A stretch of 64,000 nucleotides of DNA from Bacteroidetes bacterium UBA6221 (lineage in GTDB: Bacteria; Bacteroidota; Bacteroidia; Chitinophagales; Chitinophagaceae): NCBI GenBank assembly GCA_002421685.1, contig DISB01000009.1:101140-165139 (forward strand), given 5' to 3'. The notes beneath the pieces are model-generated. The model saw only the letters and a program-made list of their open reading frames with translations. It made no database searches and was not told the origin of the DNA. Below are positions 18,215-26,036 of this stretch, in pieces. A program made the position numbers and the translations under genes. Position 1 is the stretch's first letter; each line of letters begins with the position of its first letter.

Positions 18215-19273
18215 TTATGAACAACGCTTAATCACCCACTTAGCTACAGTAGGGGCCAGCTCTTTCTGGCTTTTACCGCCTACAAACACGCCTATATGTC
18301 CGCCGGGGAAGGGATATTCTTCCTTATCCTTGCTGCCAATGGCTTTCATTACCGGCAATGTGCTTTCGTTAGGTATGATGTTATCGTCCGTAGCGTACAC
18401 ATTCAGGTAGGGTACGGTCATATTTTTCAGGTCTACCTTGCGGCCACCCAGCTCAAACTTGCCTTTTATCAGCAGGTTATCGCGGAAGAGGTCTTTGATG
18501 TACTTGCGGTACATTTCTCCCGGCATGGCAGGAAGGTCGCCTTTCCACTTTTCCATACGCAAGAAGTTCATCAGTTTATTCTCGTCATCCAGGCTGTCCA
18601 GCACGCCCAGATACTTGCTGATGTTCATGCTGGGTTTCAGCATGCCGAATGCGCTGTCTATCATTTCGCCCGGTATTGTGCCTACGGCGTCTACCATTGC
18701 GTCTACGTCTATATACTTCGCCCAGGTGTACAGCATACAGTTGCCGCCGGGTTCAAAGTCAAATGGCGCTACATACGTAGTCAGCGACTGCAGTTTCTCA
18801 GGGTACAGGCTGGCATATATCATGCTGTATGTACCGCCCTGGCAGATACCCATTTTATGAATTTTCTCCACGCCGTTGCTCTTGTGCACAAAATCCACCG
18901 CATCGTTCATATAACCGTCTATATAGTCTTCCATTGTCAAATAGCGGTCGGCCTTGGTAGGGTAGCCCCAGTCCATGATATAGATATCCAGCCCTTCGTC
19001 CAGCAGCTTTTTCATCATGCTGCGGTCGGGTTGCAGGTCCAGCACGTCGTGCCTGTTCAGCATGGCGAAGCTCACCAATACGGGGGTGGTGCATTTAGCG
19101 GGCGTTTCGCGGATGTAATGGTACACGCTCACATGGTCACGCTTCCACACCAGTTCTTTAGGGGTAGTGGCCACTTCCACATCGCCCATCTTCTGCAGGG
19201 TTTCATAACCCTTGGCCAGTTTTTGTGTTGTTGTCGACAGTTCTTCAGCAATGCCTGCGGGGTTCCAATTCAT
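18215..19273 (-). CDS. phaC: Poly(3-hydroxyalkanoate) synthase, class III PhaC type
   Basis: The 352-residue protein has the synthase box MGICQGGTYS with nucleophile Cys144, Asp297 in ATDDNIIP and His326 in FPGGHIG. The spacing of these three residues matches class III PhaC enzymes, which polymerise hydroxyacyl-CoA into storage polyester. The size (about 355) also fits class III. Class III synthases normally need a PhaE subunit, but no phaE, phaA or phaB is next to it. The neighbouring hydrolase gene is downstream on the same strand. Confidence 0.85.
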   Translation of the reverse strand: MNWNPAGIAEELSTTTQKLAKGYETLQKMGDVEVATTPKELVWKRDHVSVYHYIRETPAKCTTPVLVSFAMLNRHDVLDLQPDRSMMKKLLDEGLDIYIMDWGYPTKADRYLTMEDYIDGYMNDAVDFVHKSNGVEKIHKMGICQGGTYSMIYASLYPEKLQSLTTYVAPFDFEPGGNCMLYTWAKYIDVDAMVDAVGTIPGEMIDSAFGMLKPSMNISKYLGVLDSLDDENKLMNFLRMEKWKGDLPAMPGEMYRKYIKDLFRDNLLIKGKFELGGRKVDLKNMTVPYLNVYATDDNIIPNESTLPVMKAIGSKDKEEYPFPGGHIGVFVGGKSQKELAPTVAKWVIKRCS

Positions 19274-19662
19274 ATGATTTTTAAAAATTTGCGCGAAGGT
19301 ATGAAGATTTTTTCAAATACAGTCTCTCTTCGCAAATGAGATAATACAATAGTAATATAAAGCAATGTTTTCGAATTGCCAATGGTTACAATCTCTCAGT
19401 TCTCAAGCGTCAGGCTAAGTTGTGACGAACTGTTCGGATATACATGTGACAATAAGGACTGTAAAACATAATAAGTTATGCAGGCATTGACACTTTTAAT
19501 CTAACAGCAAACTTTTGATGTCGTGATACGTACGGGAAATAATTACCGGCAAAATAAATTCAGGCAAATAACTTGCGATAATTAAAAAGCAGGTAATCTA
19601 CAGGTTAGATTATCAAAAAGTAATTGTTTCTGAACACAGTTCACAATAGTCCCTGTTAGCAA
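19274..19662. other. 389-bp intergenic region between ricT and phaC
   Basis: No gene is seen. It should hold the phaC promoter, though only an imperfect TACCTTCG (near 19294-19302, minus strand) resembles a -7 element. It contains the inverted repeat TAATCTA-CAGGT-TAGATTA and a second TAATCTAAC copy near 19498. Confidence 0.4.
19594..19612 (-). terminator. Possible terminator or operator behind ricT
   Basis: TAATCTA (19594-19600) and TAGATTA (19606-19612) form a perfect 7-bp inverted repeat; on the minus strand it is followed by CCTGCTTTTT. An operator role is the alternative. Confidence 0.35.
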
Positions 19663-21123
19663 CTATCCCTGTTGCGGCCTGTCACCCTGCGGCTTCGGTG
19701 GCCTGTTGCCGCCACCACCTTTACTGCGGTTACGGTTGCCCCCTTGGCGGTTGCCCTGTTGCGGAGGACGGTTTTCGCCGCTACCTCTCTGCTCGGGCCG
19801 GTTGCCTTGCGCCTGTTTTGGCTGTTGTGGCCTGTCACCCTGTGGTCGGTTTGGCCTGTTGCCGCCGCCTTTATTGCCATCGGGCCGCCTGCCGCCTTCC
19901 TGGCGTGGTTGGCCATCCCTGGCTTGCTTCTGCTGCTGGGGTTGTGCCTGTCTTTGTTGCGGCTGTTGTCCGCGGCTGTCGCTACGGCCTTTGTTCCGGC
20001 TCTTGCTCTTTTTCTTCGAGCCTTTTTCCAGCGAGCGCAGGCTTATCTGGCCCACGTCATTTACAAAGCCGGCATCTACCTTTATGGCTGTCTTGCTGCC
20101 GGTAGCTTCCAGTTCCACGGGTTGCAGTTCGTCGGGCTGAATACCCTTTTTGTTCAGCTCCAGTATCTCTTTAACCCTTTCAATGCTCAGGGGGTACTGC
20201 TTGTTGCTTTCCTTGTAGCTATACCACATCAGGTTTTTAAAGATATCCCGCTTTTGCAGGAAGGCTTTCCCGTTCGTGGTTTCAATAACATCAGCCTGCT
20301 CAGGAAAAACAGAAAGCGCATCTATATAAGTATCCAGTTCGTAGTTCAGGCAGCATTTCAGCCTGCCGCACTGGCCGCTTAGTTTGGTTTGGTTGATGGA
20401 CAGGTTCTGGTAGCGGGCTGCCGTGGTGTTCACGCTCTTGAAGTCCGTCAGCCAGGTAGCGCAGCACAATTCGCGCCCACAACTGCCTATGCCGCCCACC
20501 TTGCCGCTTTCCTGGCGGGCGCCTATCTGCTTCATCTCCACCTTCACGCGAAAGTCGTTGGCGTACATCTTTATCAGTTCGCGGAAGTCCACGCGTTGGT
20601 CGGCTGTATAAAAGAAGGTGGCTTTTTTGCCGTCTGCCTGTAGTTCCACCTCGGCCAGTTTCATTTCCAGGTTCAGGCTGCGGGCTATGGCACGGCTGCG
20701 CACCAGCAGTTCCTGTTCCTTTGCCTTATTTACGCGAAACATTTCCAGGTCGGTATCGGTAGCTACCCTGTGTATGCGTTTGGTCACATCCTTCTCCTTG
20801 ATGCCGTATTTCTTCATCTGGAGTTTTACCAGTTCGCCCGTAAGGCTTACCTGCCCGATGTCAATACCGCCTACGCCTTCTACGGCTATCCATTGCCCTT
20901 TTTCGGGTATGATATGTGTGTTATTCCTGTAAAATTCTTTCCGGCTGCCTTTGTTGAAGGAAACTTCCATTACAGGGTAAGGTTTGGCCCCGTCGTGCAG
21001 GGGCAGGCCGCTCAGCCAGTCATATACGTTCAGACGGTTGCATCCGCCGGTGCTGCACCCGCCGTTGCTTTTGCATCCAGCGGGTTTTCCATCAGTGCCT
21101 TTCGCGCAATTGCCACATCCCAT
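19663..21123 (-). CDS. PSP1-domain protein, RicT/YaaT type, with long disordered Gln/Arg/Gly/Pro tail
   Basis: The 486-residue protein starts with a Cys-rich segment (MGCGNCAKG, then C-x-S-N-G-G-C). The PSP1 domain has the conserved cysteines in GSCGRELCCATWL and GQCGRLKCCLNYEL. In Bacillus, RicT (with RicA and RicF) is a [4Fe-4S]-containing partner of RNase Y needed for mRNA maturation. Residues about 372-486 are a low-complexity tail rich in Q, R, G, N and P with repeated GNRP/GDRPQQ units. The tail suggests RNA binding or condensate formation, which is inference. A -7 element lies 121 nt upstream. Confidence 0.82.
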   Translation of the reverse strand: MGCGNCAKGTDGKPAGCKSNGGCSTGGCNRLNVYDWLSGLPLHDGAKPYPVMEVSFNKGSRKEFYRNNTHIIPEKGQWIAVEGVGGIDIGQVSLTGELVKLQMKKYGIKEKDVTKRIHRVATDTDLEMFRVNKAKEQELLVRSRAIARSLNLEMKLAEVELQADGKKATFFYTADQRVDFRELIKMYANDFRVKVEMKQIGARQESGKVGGIGSCGRELCCATWLTDFKSVNTTAARYQNLSINQTKLSGQCGRLKCCLNYELDTYIDALSVFPEQADVIETTNGKAFLQKRDIFKNLMWYSYKESNKQYPLSIERVKEILELNKKGIQPDELQPVELEATGSKTAIKVDAGFVNDVGQISLRSLEKGSKKKSKSRNKGRSDSRGQQPQQRQAQPQQQKQARDGQPRQEGGRRPDGNKGGGNRPNRPQGDRPQQPKQAQGNRPEQRGSGENRPPQQGNRQGGNRNRSKGGGGNRPPKPQGDRPQQG

Positions 21124-21243
21124 TTCTTATCATGTTTTATATAGACAGCAGGCGTGCAAAAGCCGGATAATATATTGTAACACTGGTTCATGCTATCACT
21201 CTTTTGGGCGCCATGCCGGTTGTTGTAAAATAAAAATAATCTG

Positions 21244-21251
21244 CAAAAATA
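21244..21251 (-). promoter_or_regulatory. Candidate -7 element of ricT
   Basis: The minus strand reads TATTTTTG, a perfect -7 match, about 120 nt before the ricT ATG; it would give a long leader. Confidence 0.4.
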
Positions 21252-21335
21252 GCGATTTCTGTCGTGAATATACGCTTATTTATACATGGTGCAGATTTGC
21301 CATTTGCAGGCTGGTGTTGATTTGGCAAAAGCGTT

Positions 21336-21343
21336 TAACTTTG
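21336..21343 (+). promoter_or_regulatory. -7 promoter element of ffh
   Basis: TAACTTTG fits TAnnTTTG and ends 28 nt before the ffh ATG at 21372. Confidence 0.55.
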
Positions 21344-21371
21344 CAGTCCTTTATAAACAAGCTGGCAATAT

Positions 21372-22709
21372 ATGTTTGAGAATCTTAGTGAACGCCTCGA
21401 AGGCGCGTTTAAGCAGTTAAAAGGGGAAGGCCGTATCTCCGAGATTAATATCGCCTCTACGATAAAAGAGATCAGGCGTGCGCTGGTGGATGCGGACGTT
21501 AACTATAAGATAGCCAAGGAATTTACCGATAAGGTGAAGGATAAGGCAATGGGGGAGAAGGTGTTGCTGGCGGTATCGCCGGGCCAGCAGATGGTGAAAA
21601 TCGTACAGGACGAGCTGGCCGAACTGATGGGCGGCGACGTGAAAGAGATAGACCTGAGCCAGAAACCGACCGTCATATTAGTGGCGGGCCTGCAGGGTTC
21701 GGGTAAAACCACCTTTAGCGGTAAGCTGGCCAACTTCCTGAAAACCAAGAAGGGCAGAAACCCTTTGTTGGTAGCGGGAGACGTATATCGTCCTGCGGCC
21801 ATCAACCAGTTGCACGTACTGGGCGACCAGGTAAAAGTGCCCGTGTACAGCGAACCCGAAAACAAGGACGTTGTTTCAATAGTCAACAATGCGCTGGCCC
21901 ATGCCAAAAAGAATGGTAACAGCGTAGTGATAATAGATACTGCGGGTCGCCTGGCCATAGACGAGGCCATGATGACCGAGGTAGCCAATGTAAAAGCCGC
22001 TGTCAATCCGCACGAGATACTGTTTGTAGTAGACAGTATGACCGGCCAGGACGCTGTGAATACGGCTAAGGCCTTCAACGACAGGCTGAACTTTACCGGG
22101 GTAGTACTCACCAAGCTGGATGGTGACACCCGCGGTGGTGCTGCCCTGTCTATCAAATACACTGTTGACAAGCCCATCAAGTTTGTAAGCATGGGCGAGA
22201 AGCTGGATACGCTGGATGTATTTTACCCCGACCGTATGGCGCAGCGTATACTGGGTATGGGCGACATCACCACCCTGGTAGAGCGCGCCCAGGCACAGTT
22301 TGATGAGGTGGAAGCCAAAAAGCTGGAAAAGAAGATACGGGCCAACAAGTTCGACTTTGAAGACTTCAAGCAGCAGCTACAGCAGATAAAAAAGATGGGT
22401 AACATCAAAGACCTGCTGGCCATGATACCCGGCGTAGGCAAGGCTATTAAGGACATAGATATATCAGACGATGCCTTTAAAGGCATAGAAGCGATGATCA
22501 ACTCTATGACGCCTTACGAGCGTAACAATCCTGATGCAATAGATGCCAACCGGCGAAAGCGTATTGCCAAAGGGGCGGGTAAAGACATCAGCGAGGTGAA
22601 TGCCTTTATGAAACAGTTTGACCAGATGCGCCAGATGATGGGGCAGATGAACAAGATGAAAGGTATGATGCCGCCTGGTATGGGTGCGAAGATGCCTTTT
22701 AGCAGGTAG
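21372..22709 (+). CDS. ffh: Signal recognition particle protein Ffh
   Basis: The 445-residue protein has an N domain and a GTPase G domain with GLQGSGKTTFSGKLA, GDVYRPAAINQL, DTAGRLAID and TKLDGDTRGGA. A Met-rich M domain follows (QMRQMMGQMNKMKGMMPPGM). Ffh binds 4.5S RNA and signal sequences and, with FtsY, targets proteins to the membrane. Length and motif order are normal. The gene is divergent from ricT. The 4.5S RNA gene is not seen in the window. Confidence 0.97.
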   Translation: MFENLSERLEGAFKQLKGEGRISEINIASTIKEIRRALVDADVNYKIAKEFTDKVKDKAMGEKVLLAVSPGQQMVKIVQDELAELMGGDVKEIDLSQKPTVILVAGLQGSGKTTFSGKLANFLKTKKGRNPLLVAGDVYRPAAINQLHVLGDQVKVPVYSEPENKDVVSIVNNALAHAKKNGNSVVIIDTAGRLAIDEAMMTEVANVKAAVNPHEILFVVDSMTGQDAVNTAKAFNDRLNFTGVVLTKLDGDTRGGAALSIKYTVDKPIKFVSMGEKLDTLDVFYPDRMAQRILGMGDITTLVERAQAQFDEVEAKKLEKKIRANKFDFEDFKQQLQQIKKMGNIKDLLAMIPGVGKAIKDIDISDDAFKGIEAMINSMTPYERNNPDAIDANRRKRIAKGAGKDISEVNAFMKQFDQMRQMMGQMNKMKGMMPPGMGAKMPFSR

Positions 22710-22801
22710 TATTAGCTTTTTCTTAGGAGGCAATTGACTTTCTCTTAACTTTTGGATATATAGGTTAGCGCCATTATTTAACCTTTATAATCTGACGTTT
22801 T

Positions 22802-23344
22802 ATGAAAAAGCTACTCTTACTTGCTACCGCCTTTATTGCTATTACGGCCTCTGAAACTAATGCCCAACCCCGAAAAGGTGATTGGATGGTAGGTGCGAAA
22901 GTGAACCCAATGGCCCTGAAAGGCGGTTACTTTCTTTCAAACAGGTTTATTGCAGGTGTTGATGTAATGCCTGGCTTCAGTTACCAGCCACAAAACAAAA
23001 ACATTGGGTTTAACTTAGGGGTAGAGGCTACATTCCGTTATTACTTCGCACCCAAAACCGGCATGCAGGCGGGTAAGTTTTATTTGTTTGGCGACTTCGA
23101 TGCAGGGTATGAACTCCAATACAGCCATAATTATTTCTCCAAATCAGGAGGGTTCAGTGGCAATTTTAAAACCGGGTTAGCACCAGGTTTAGCTTATTTT
23201 ATCAATGATAGGGTTAGTATAGATGCCGCCCTGCGAACTAACCTTAGGGGCAATTTTACACGTAATTGGTCGCATATCAATACGAATCCTGAATTTGGTG
23301 TTCAGATATATCTCCGTGGAAAAAAGAACGCCAGGCCGGAATAA
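22802..23344 (+). CDS. Secreted protein, probable outer-membrane beta-barrel
   Basis: The 180-residue protein has a signal peptide (MKKLLLLATAFIAITASETNAQ). The body alternates hydrophobic and polar residues and has aromatic-rich strands (GYFLSNRFIAGVDVMPGFSY, FRYYFAPKTG, FYLFGDFDAGYELQYSHNYF) typical of small outer-membrane beta-barrels of Bacteroidota. No specific function can be given. It stands alone between ffh and rpsP. Confidence 0.65.
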   Translation: MKKLLLLATAFIAITASETNAQPRKGDWMVGAKVNPMALKGGYFLSNRFIAGVDVMPGFSYQPQNKNIGFNLGVEATFRYYFAPKTGMQAGKFYLFGDFDAGYELQYSHNYFSKSGGFSGNFKTGLAPGLAYFINDRVSIDAALRTNLRGNFTRNWSHINTNPEFGVQIYLRGKKNARPE

Positions 23345-23396
23345 TTTTTCACAAAACAATATTTTATGTATTAATATATAAAGCCTGAAAAATCCG

Positions 23397-23428
23397 TTTG
23401 GTAATAGTTTTTCTATGCATTAACTTTG
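23397..23428 (+). promoter_or_regulatory. Full Bacteroidota promoter of rpsP
   Basis: TTTG at 23397-23400 and TAACTTTG at 23421-23428 are separated by 20 bp, matching both boxes and the spacing. The ATG follows 43 nt later. Confidence 0.75.
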
Positions 23429-23471
23429 CAACTTCAAAATTTATTGTAAACCAGGATAATTTCTATTATTA

Positions 23472-24005
23472 ATGGCGGTAAAAATTCGTCTCCAACGTCA
23501 CGGCTCTAAGAAGCGCCCGTTCTACTTTATTGTTGTTGCTGATACAGCAGCTCCACGCGATGGTAGATTTATTGAGAAACTAGGCACTTACAACCCATTG
23601 TCTGTTCCGGCAACCATCAGGTTGAACCGCGAACGTTCATTGCACTGGTTGCAAAACGGTGCCCAGCCCACTAACACTTGCCGCCGTATCTTATCTTTCA
23701 AAGGGGTATTGTACCTGAAGCACCTGATGCGCGGTGTAAGCCTCGGCCTGTTTGATGAGACCACGGCTATGCAGAAATTTGATGCATGGAATGCTGACCA
23801 CGAAAGACTGGTGGCAGAACGTGAGGAAACTCACCGCAAGCACAAGGCTGAAAAACGTCATGCAGCCATGGCTGAATCTGTAAAGAAAGTAGAAGAGAAG
23901 ATGGCAGCTAAGGCACAAGCCGCGGTTGCAGAAGCTGAAGCTGAAATAGACGCAGAAGATGCGGCTGATGCAGCAGCGGAAGCTAATGAAGAAAATGCCG
24001 GTTAG
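23472..24005 (+). CDS. rpsP: 30S ribosomal protein S16 with Ala/Glu/Lys-rich C-terminal extension
   Basis: The first 80 or so residues (MAVKIRLQRHGSKKRPFYFI onward, with APRDGRFIEKLGTYNP) are S16, a small-subunit assembly protein. At 177 residues it is about twice the length of E. coli S16; the extra part is a charged helix followed by an acidic Ala-rich tail (AEAEAEIDAEDAADAAAEAN). Long S16 forms are common in this phylum. It is monocistronic here, with its own promoter and terminator, and not in the usual rpsP-rimM-trmD-rplS operon. Confidence 0.93.
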   Translation: MAVKIRLQRHGSKKRPFYFIVVADTAAPRDGRFIEKLGTYNPLSVPATIRLNRERSLHWLQNGAQPTNTCRRILSFKGVLYLKHLMRGVSLGLFDETTAMQKFDAWNADHERLVAEREETHRKHKAEKRHAAMAESVKKVEEKMAAKAQAAVAEAEAEIDAEDAADAAAEANEENAG

Positions 24006-24027
24006 TTTTATTAACCAGTAAAAAATC

Positions 24028-24060
24028 AAGGACATGCCCACAAAAGGCATGTCCTTTTTT
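24028..24060 (+). terminator. Terminator behind rpsP
   Basis: AAGGACATGCC (24028-24038) pairs perfectly with GGCATGTCCTT (24046-24056) and is followed by a T-run. Confidence 0.85.
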
Positions 24061-24186
24061 AATGTTGATGGACGGGCCCCCCATGATGATAGAATTCATG
24101 CCGAGGATACTTCAGACTAATCGTTTTTCTTTATCTTCACCGCTTATCTGAATTGGGACCCAGCAAATACAGGAACAATAGAAAAA

Positions 24187-25323
24187 ATGAATAGCCGGGA
24201 AAAAGATTATCAACTTTTGATAGTAGGTGCCGGGCCGGTGGGATGCGTAATGGCTGAACGTGCGGCGCGCATAATGAACTGGAAAGTGTTGATAGTAGAA
24301 AAAAGGAACCATATAGCGGGCAACTGTTATGATATGTATCATGAATCAGGCGTTTTGATCCACAGGTATGGCCCTCATTACTTCAGAACTAATAAGGAAG
24401 AGCTACTGCAATACCTATCGGAATTTACCGATTGGATACCGGGAGATTATTATGTGAAAGTGGCCACACGTGGTGAATTGTTTCCATTTCCCATTAACCT
24501 GCTTACGCTTCGCCAGTTTTTCAGAAGACCCAATATGACTGCTGAAGAAGCGGCACAATTGCTGGAAGAAAAGCGGGAAAAGATCGACCATCCCTCCAAT
24601 TCGGAAGAATTCGTTTTGTCGCGTGTAGGAAGAGAGTTGTATGAAGCATTTTACCTGGGGTATACGCTCAAGCAGTGGGCTATTCATCCGCGCGACCTTG
24701 CCGCTTCTGTCGCTGGCCGAATTCCCATCCGGCTGAATACAGATGAACGGTATGTGGACCACAAGCACCAGGTGACACCGGCAAAGGGGTTTACAGAAAT
24801 GTTCCGGCGAATGACCGACCACCCGAATATCGATATCATGCTGGAAACAGACTATAAAGATGTAAAGGAGGCTATAAAGCCGGAGTTTGCAACTTTATAT
24901 GCCGGTCCTATCGATGAATATTTTGACTATCGTTTTGGTAAACTGCCGTGGAGGTCATTGGATTTTGAATTTAAAGAGGTTGATGCAGAGTATGTGCAAC
25001 CATGCGTTCAAATTAACTACCCTAATGACCATGACTACACCCGGACTGTTGAAATAAAACATGTTACTAAGCAAAAACATCCGCACACGGTCATATCTTA
25101 TGAATATCCTAAGGCTGAGGGAGACCCTTATTATCCAATTCCCCGCCCCGTAAACAAAGAGCTGTACGAAAAATATAAGGCTCTTATTCCGGAAGAGCAT
25201 GAAAAGAATCATGTATATTTTTGCGGCAGATTGGCCGAGTATACATACTATAATACAGATGAAGTGATCGAGCGTGCATTAGCTACATTTAACCTTATTA
25301 AACTGAAGTATGGCAATAAATAA
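24187..25323 (+). CDS. glf: UDP-galactopyranose mutase
   Basis: The 378-residue flavoenzyme has the FAD motif LLIVGAGPVGCVMAERAAR, KRNHIAGNCYD and the family segment VLIHRYGPHYFRTN. It converts UDP-galactopyranose to UDP-galactofuranose, the donor for galactofuranose-containing surface glycans. The length is normal. It is the first gene of a three-gene operon with a GT2 glycosyltransferase (14-bp overlap) and a GT-C-like membrane protein. No -7 match closer than TATCTTCA was found upstream. Confidence 0.92.
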   Translation: MNSREKDYQLLIVGAGPVGCVMAERAARIMNWKVLIVEKRNHIAGNCYDMYHESGVLIHRYGPHYFRTNKEELLQYLSEFTDWIPGDYYVKVATRGELFPFPINLLTLRQFFRRPNMTAEEAAQLLEEKREKIDHPSNSEEFVLSRVGRELYEAFYLGYTLKQWAIHPRDLAASVAGRIPIRLNTDERYVDHKHQVTPAKGFTEMFRRMTDHPNIDIMLETDYKDVKEAIKPEFATLYAGPIDEYFDYRFGKLPWRSLDFEFKEVDAEYVQPCVQINYPNDHDYTRTVEIKHVTKQKHPHTVISYEYPKAEGDPYYPIPRPVNKELYEKYKALIPEEHEKNHVYFCGRLAEYTYYNTDEVIERALATFNLIKLKYGNK

Positions 25324-26014
25324 CCTTTGGGTCATAATGCCGGTATATAATGAAGAAGAAGCGGTAGCCTCGGTGATAGAAGAGTGGCAGAAATGCCTGT
25401 CTGAAAACCTGCGGAATGGTTATACATTTTGTATATTAAACGATGGGTCGAAAGACAATACATTGTCCATTTTGAAAGAGTACAGCAGCCGGTACCCGGA
25501 AATAAGGGTTATTGACAAGCCAAACTCAGGACATGGACAGACTTGTATATACGGTTATAAACTTGCGCTTGAAAATAATGCAGAATGGGTATTCCAGATA
25601 GATTCAGACGGACAATGCGCCCCGGAATATTTTCCGAAATTCGTTGCGGCAGCAGAACAATATAAAGTGATATACGGTTACAGGAAAACCAGGGATGATG
25701 GATTTAAACGCTCTGTTATTTCCCGGTTCGTGACCGTTTTTACTTTTTTTGCAACCGGGCAATGGGTGAGAGACGCCAATGTTCCTTATAGGTTGATCCA
25801 TCGGTCGGTTATGGAAAAAATTACCGGAAAAGTACCCCCTACATTCCACCTGGCAAACATCCTGGTATCTGTACTTGCAAAAAAAGAAGCAGGGATCAAA
25901 TGGATAAACATACACTTCAGGGATAGAGTAGGCGGCACGCCCAGCGTAAAGACCATATCTTTTGTCAAGCATGGGTTCACGCTGTTCAGGCAGTTGAAAG
26001 AAGCAAGTTCCTAA
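25310..26014 (+). CDS. Family 2 glycosyltransferase
   Basis: The 234-residue protein has the GT2 fold: IMPVYNEEEAVASVIEEW, CILNDGSKDNTLSIL and the DxD-like QIDSDGQ near residue 98. It resembles DPM/GtrB-type enzymes in the first half but lacks the C-terminal membrane helices of GtrB. It overlaps glf by 14 bp and precedes a GT-C-like protein, so it may make a lipid-linked sugar or extend a glycan in the same pathway. The sugar and acceptor are unknown. Confidence 0.85.
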   Translation: MAINNLWVIMPVYNEEEAVASVIEEWQKCLSENLRNGYTFCILNDGSKDNTLSILKEYSSRYPEIRVIDKPNSGHGQTCIYGYKLALENNAEWVFQIDSDGQCAPEYFPKFVAAAEQYKVIYGYRKTRDDGFKRSVISRFVTVFTFFATGQWVRDANVPYRLIHRSVMEKITGKVPPTFHLANILVSVLAKKEAGIKWINIHFRDRVGGTPSVKTISFVKHGFTLFRQLKEASS

Positions 26015-26036
26015 TACTTAACAACAGTTCTGTCTT

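Noticed and set aside
19672..20382. Long plus-strand open frames opposite ricT
   Set aside because: They are antisense shadows of the low-complexity tail and PSP1 domain; the minus-strand protein has conserved motifs, while these do not.
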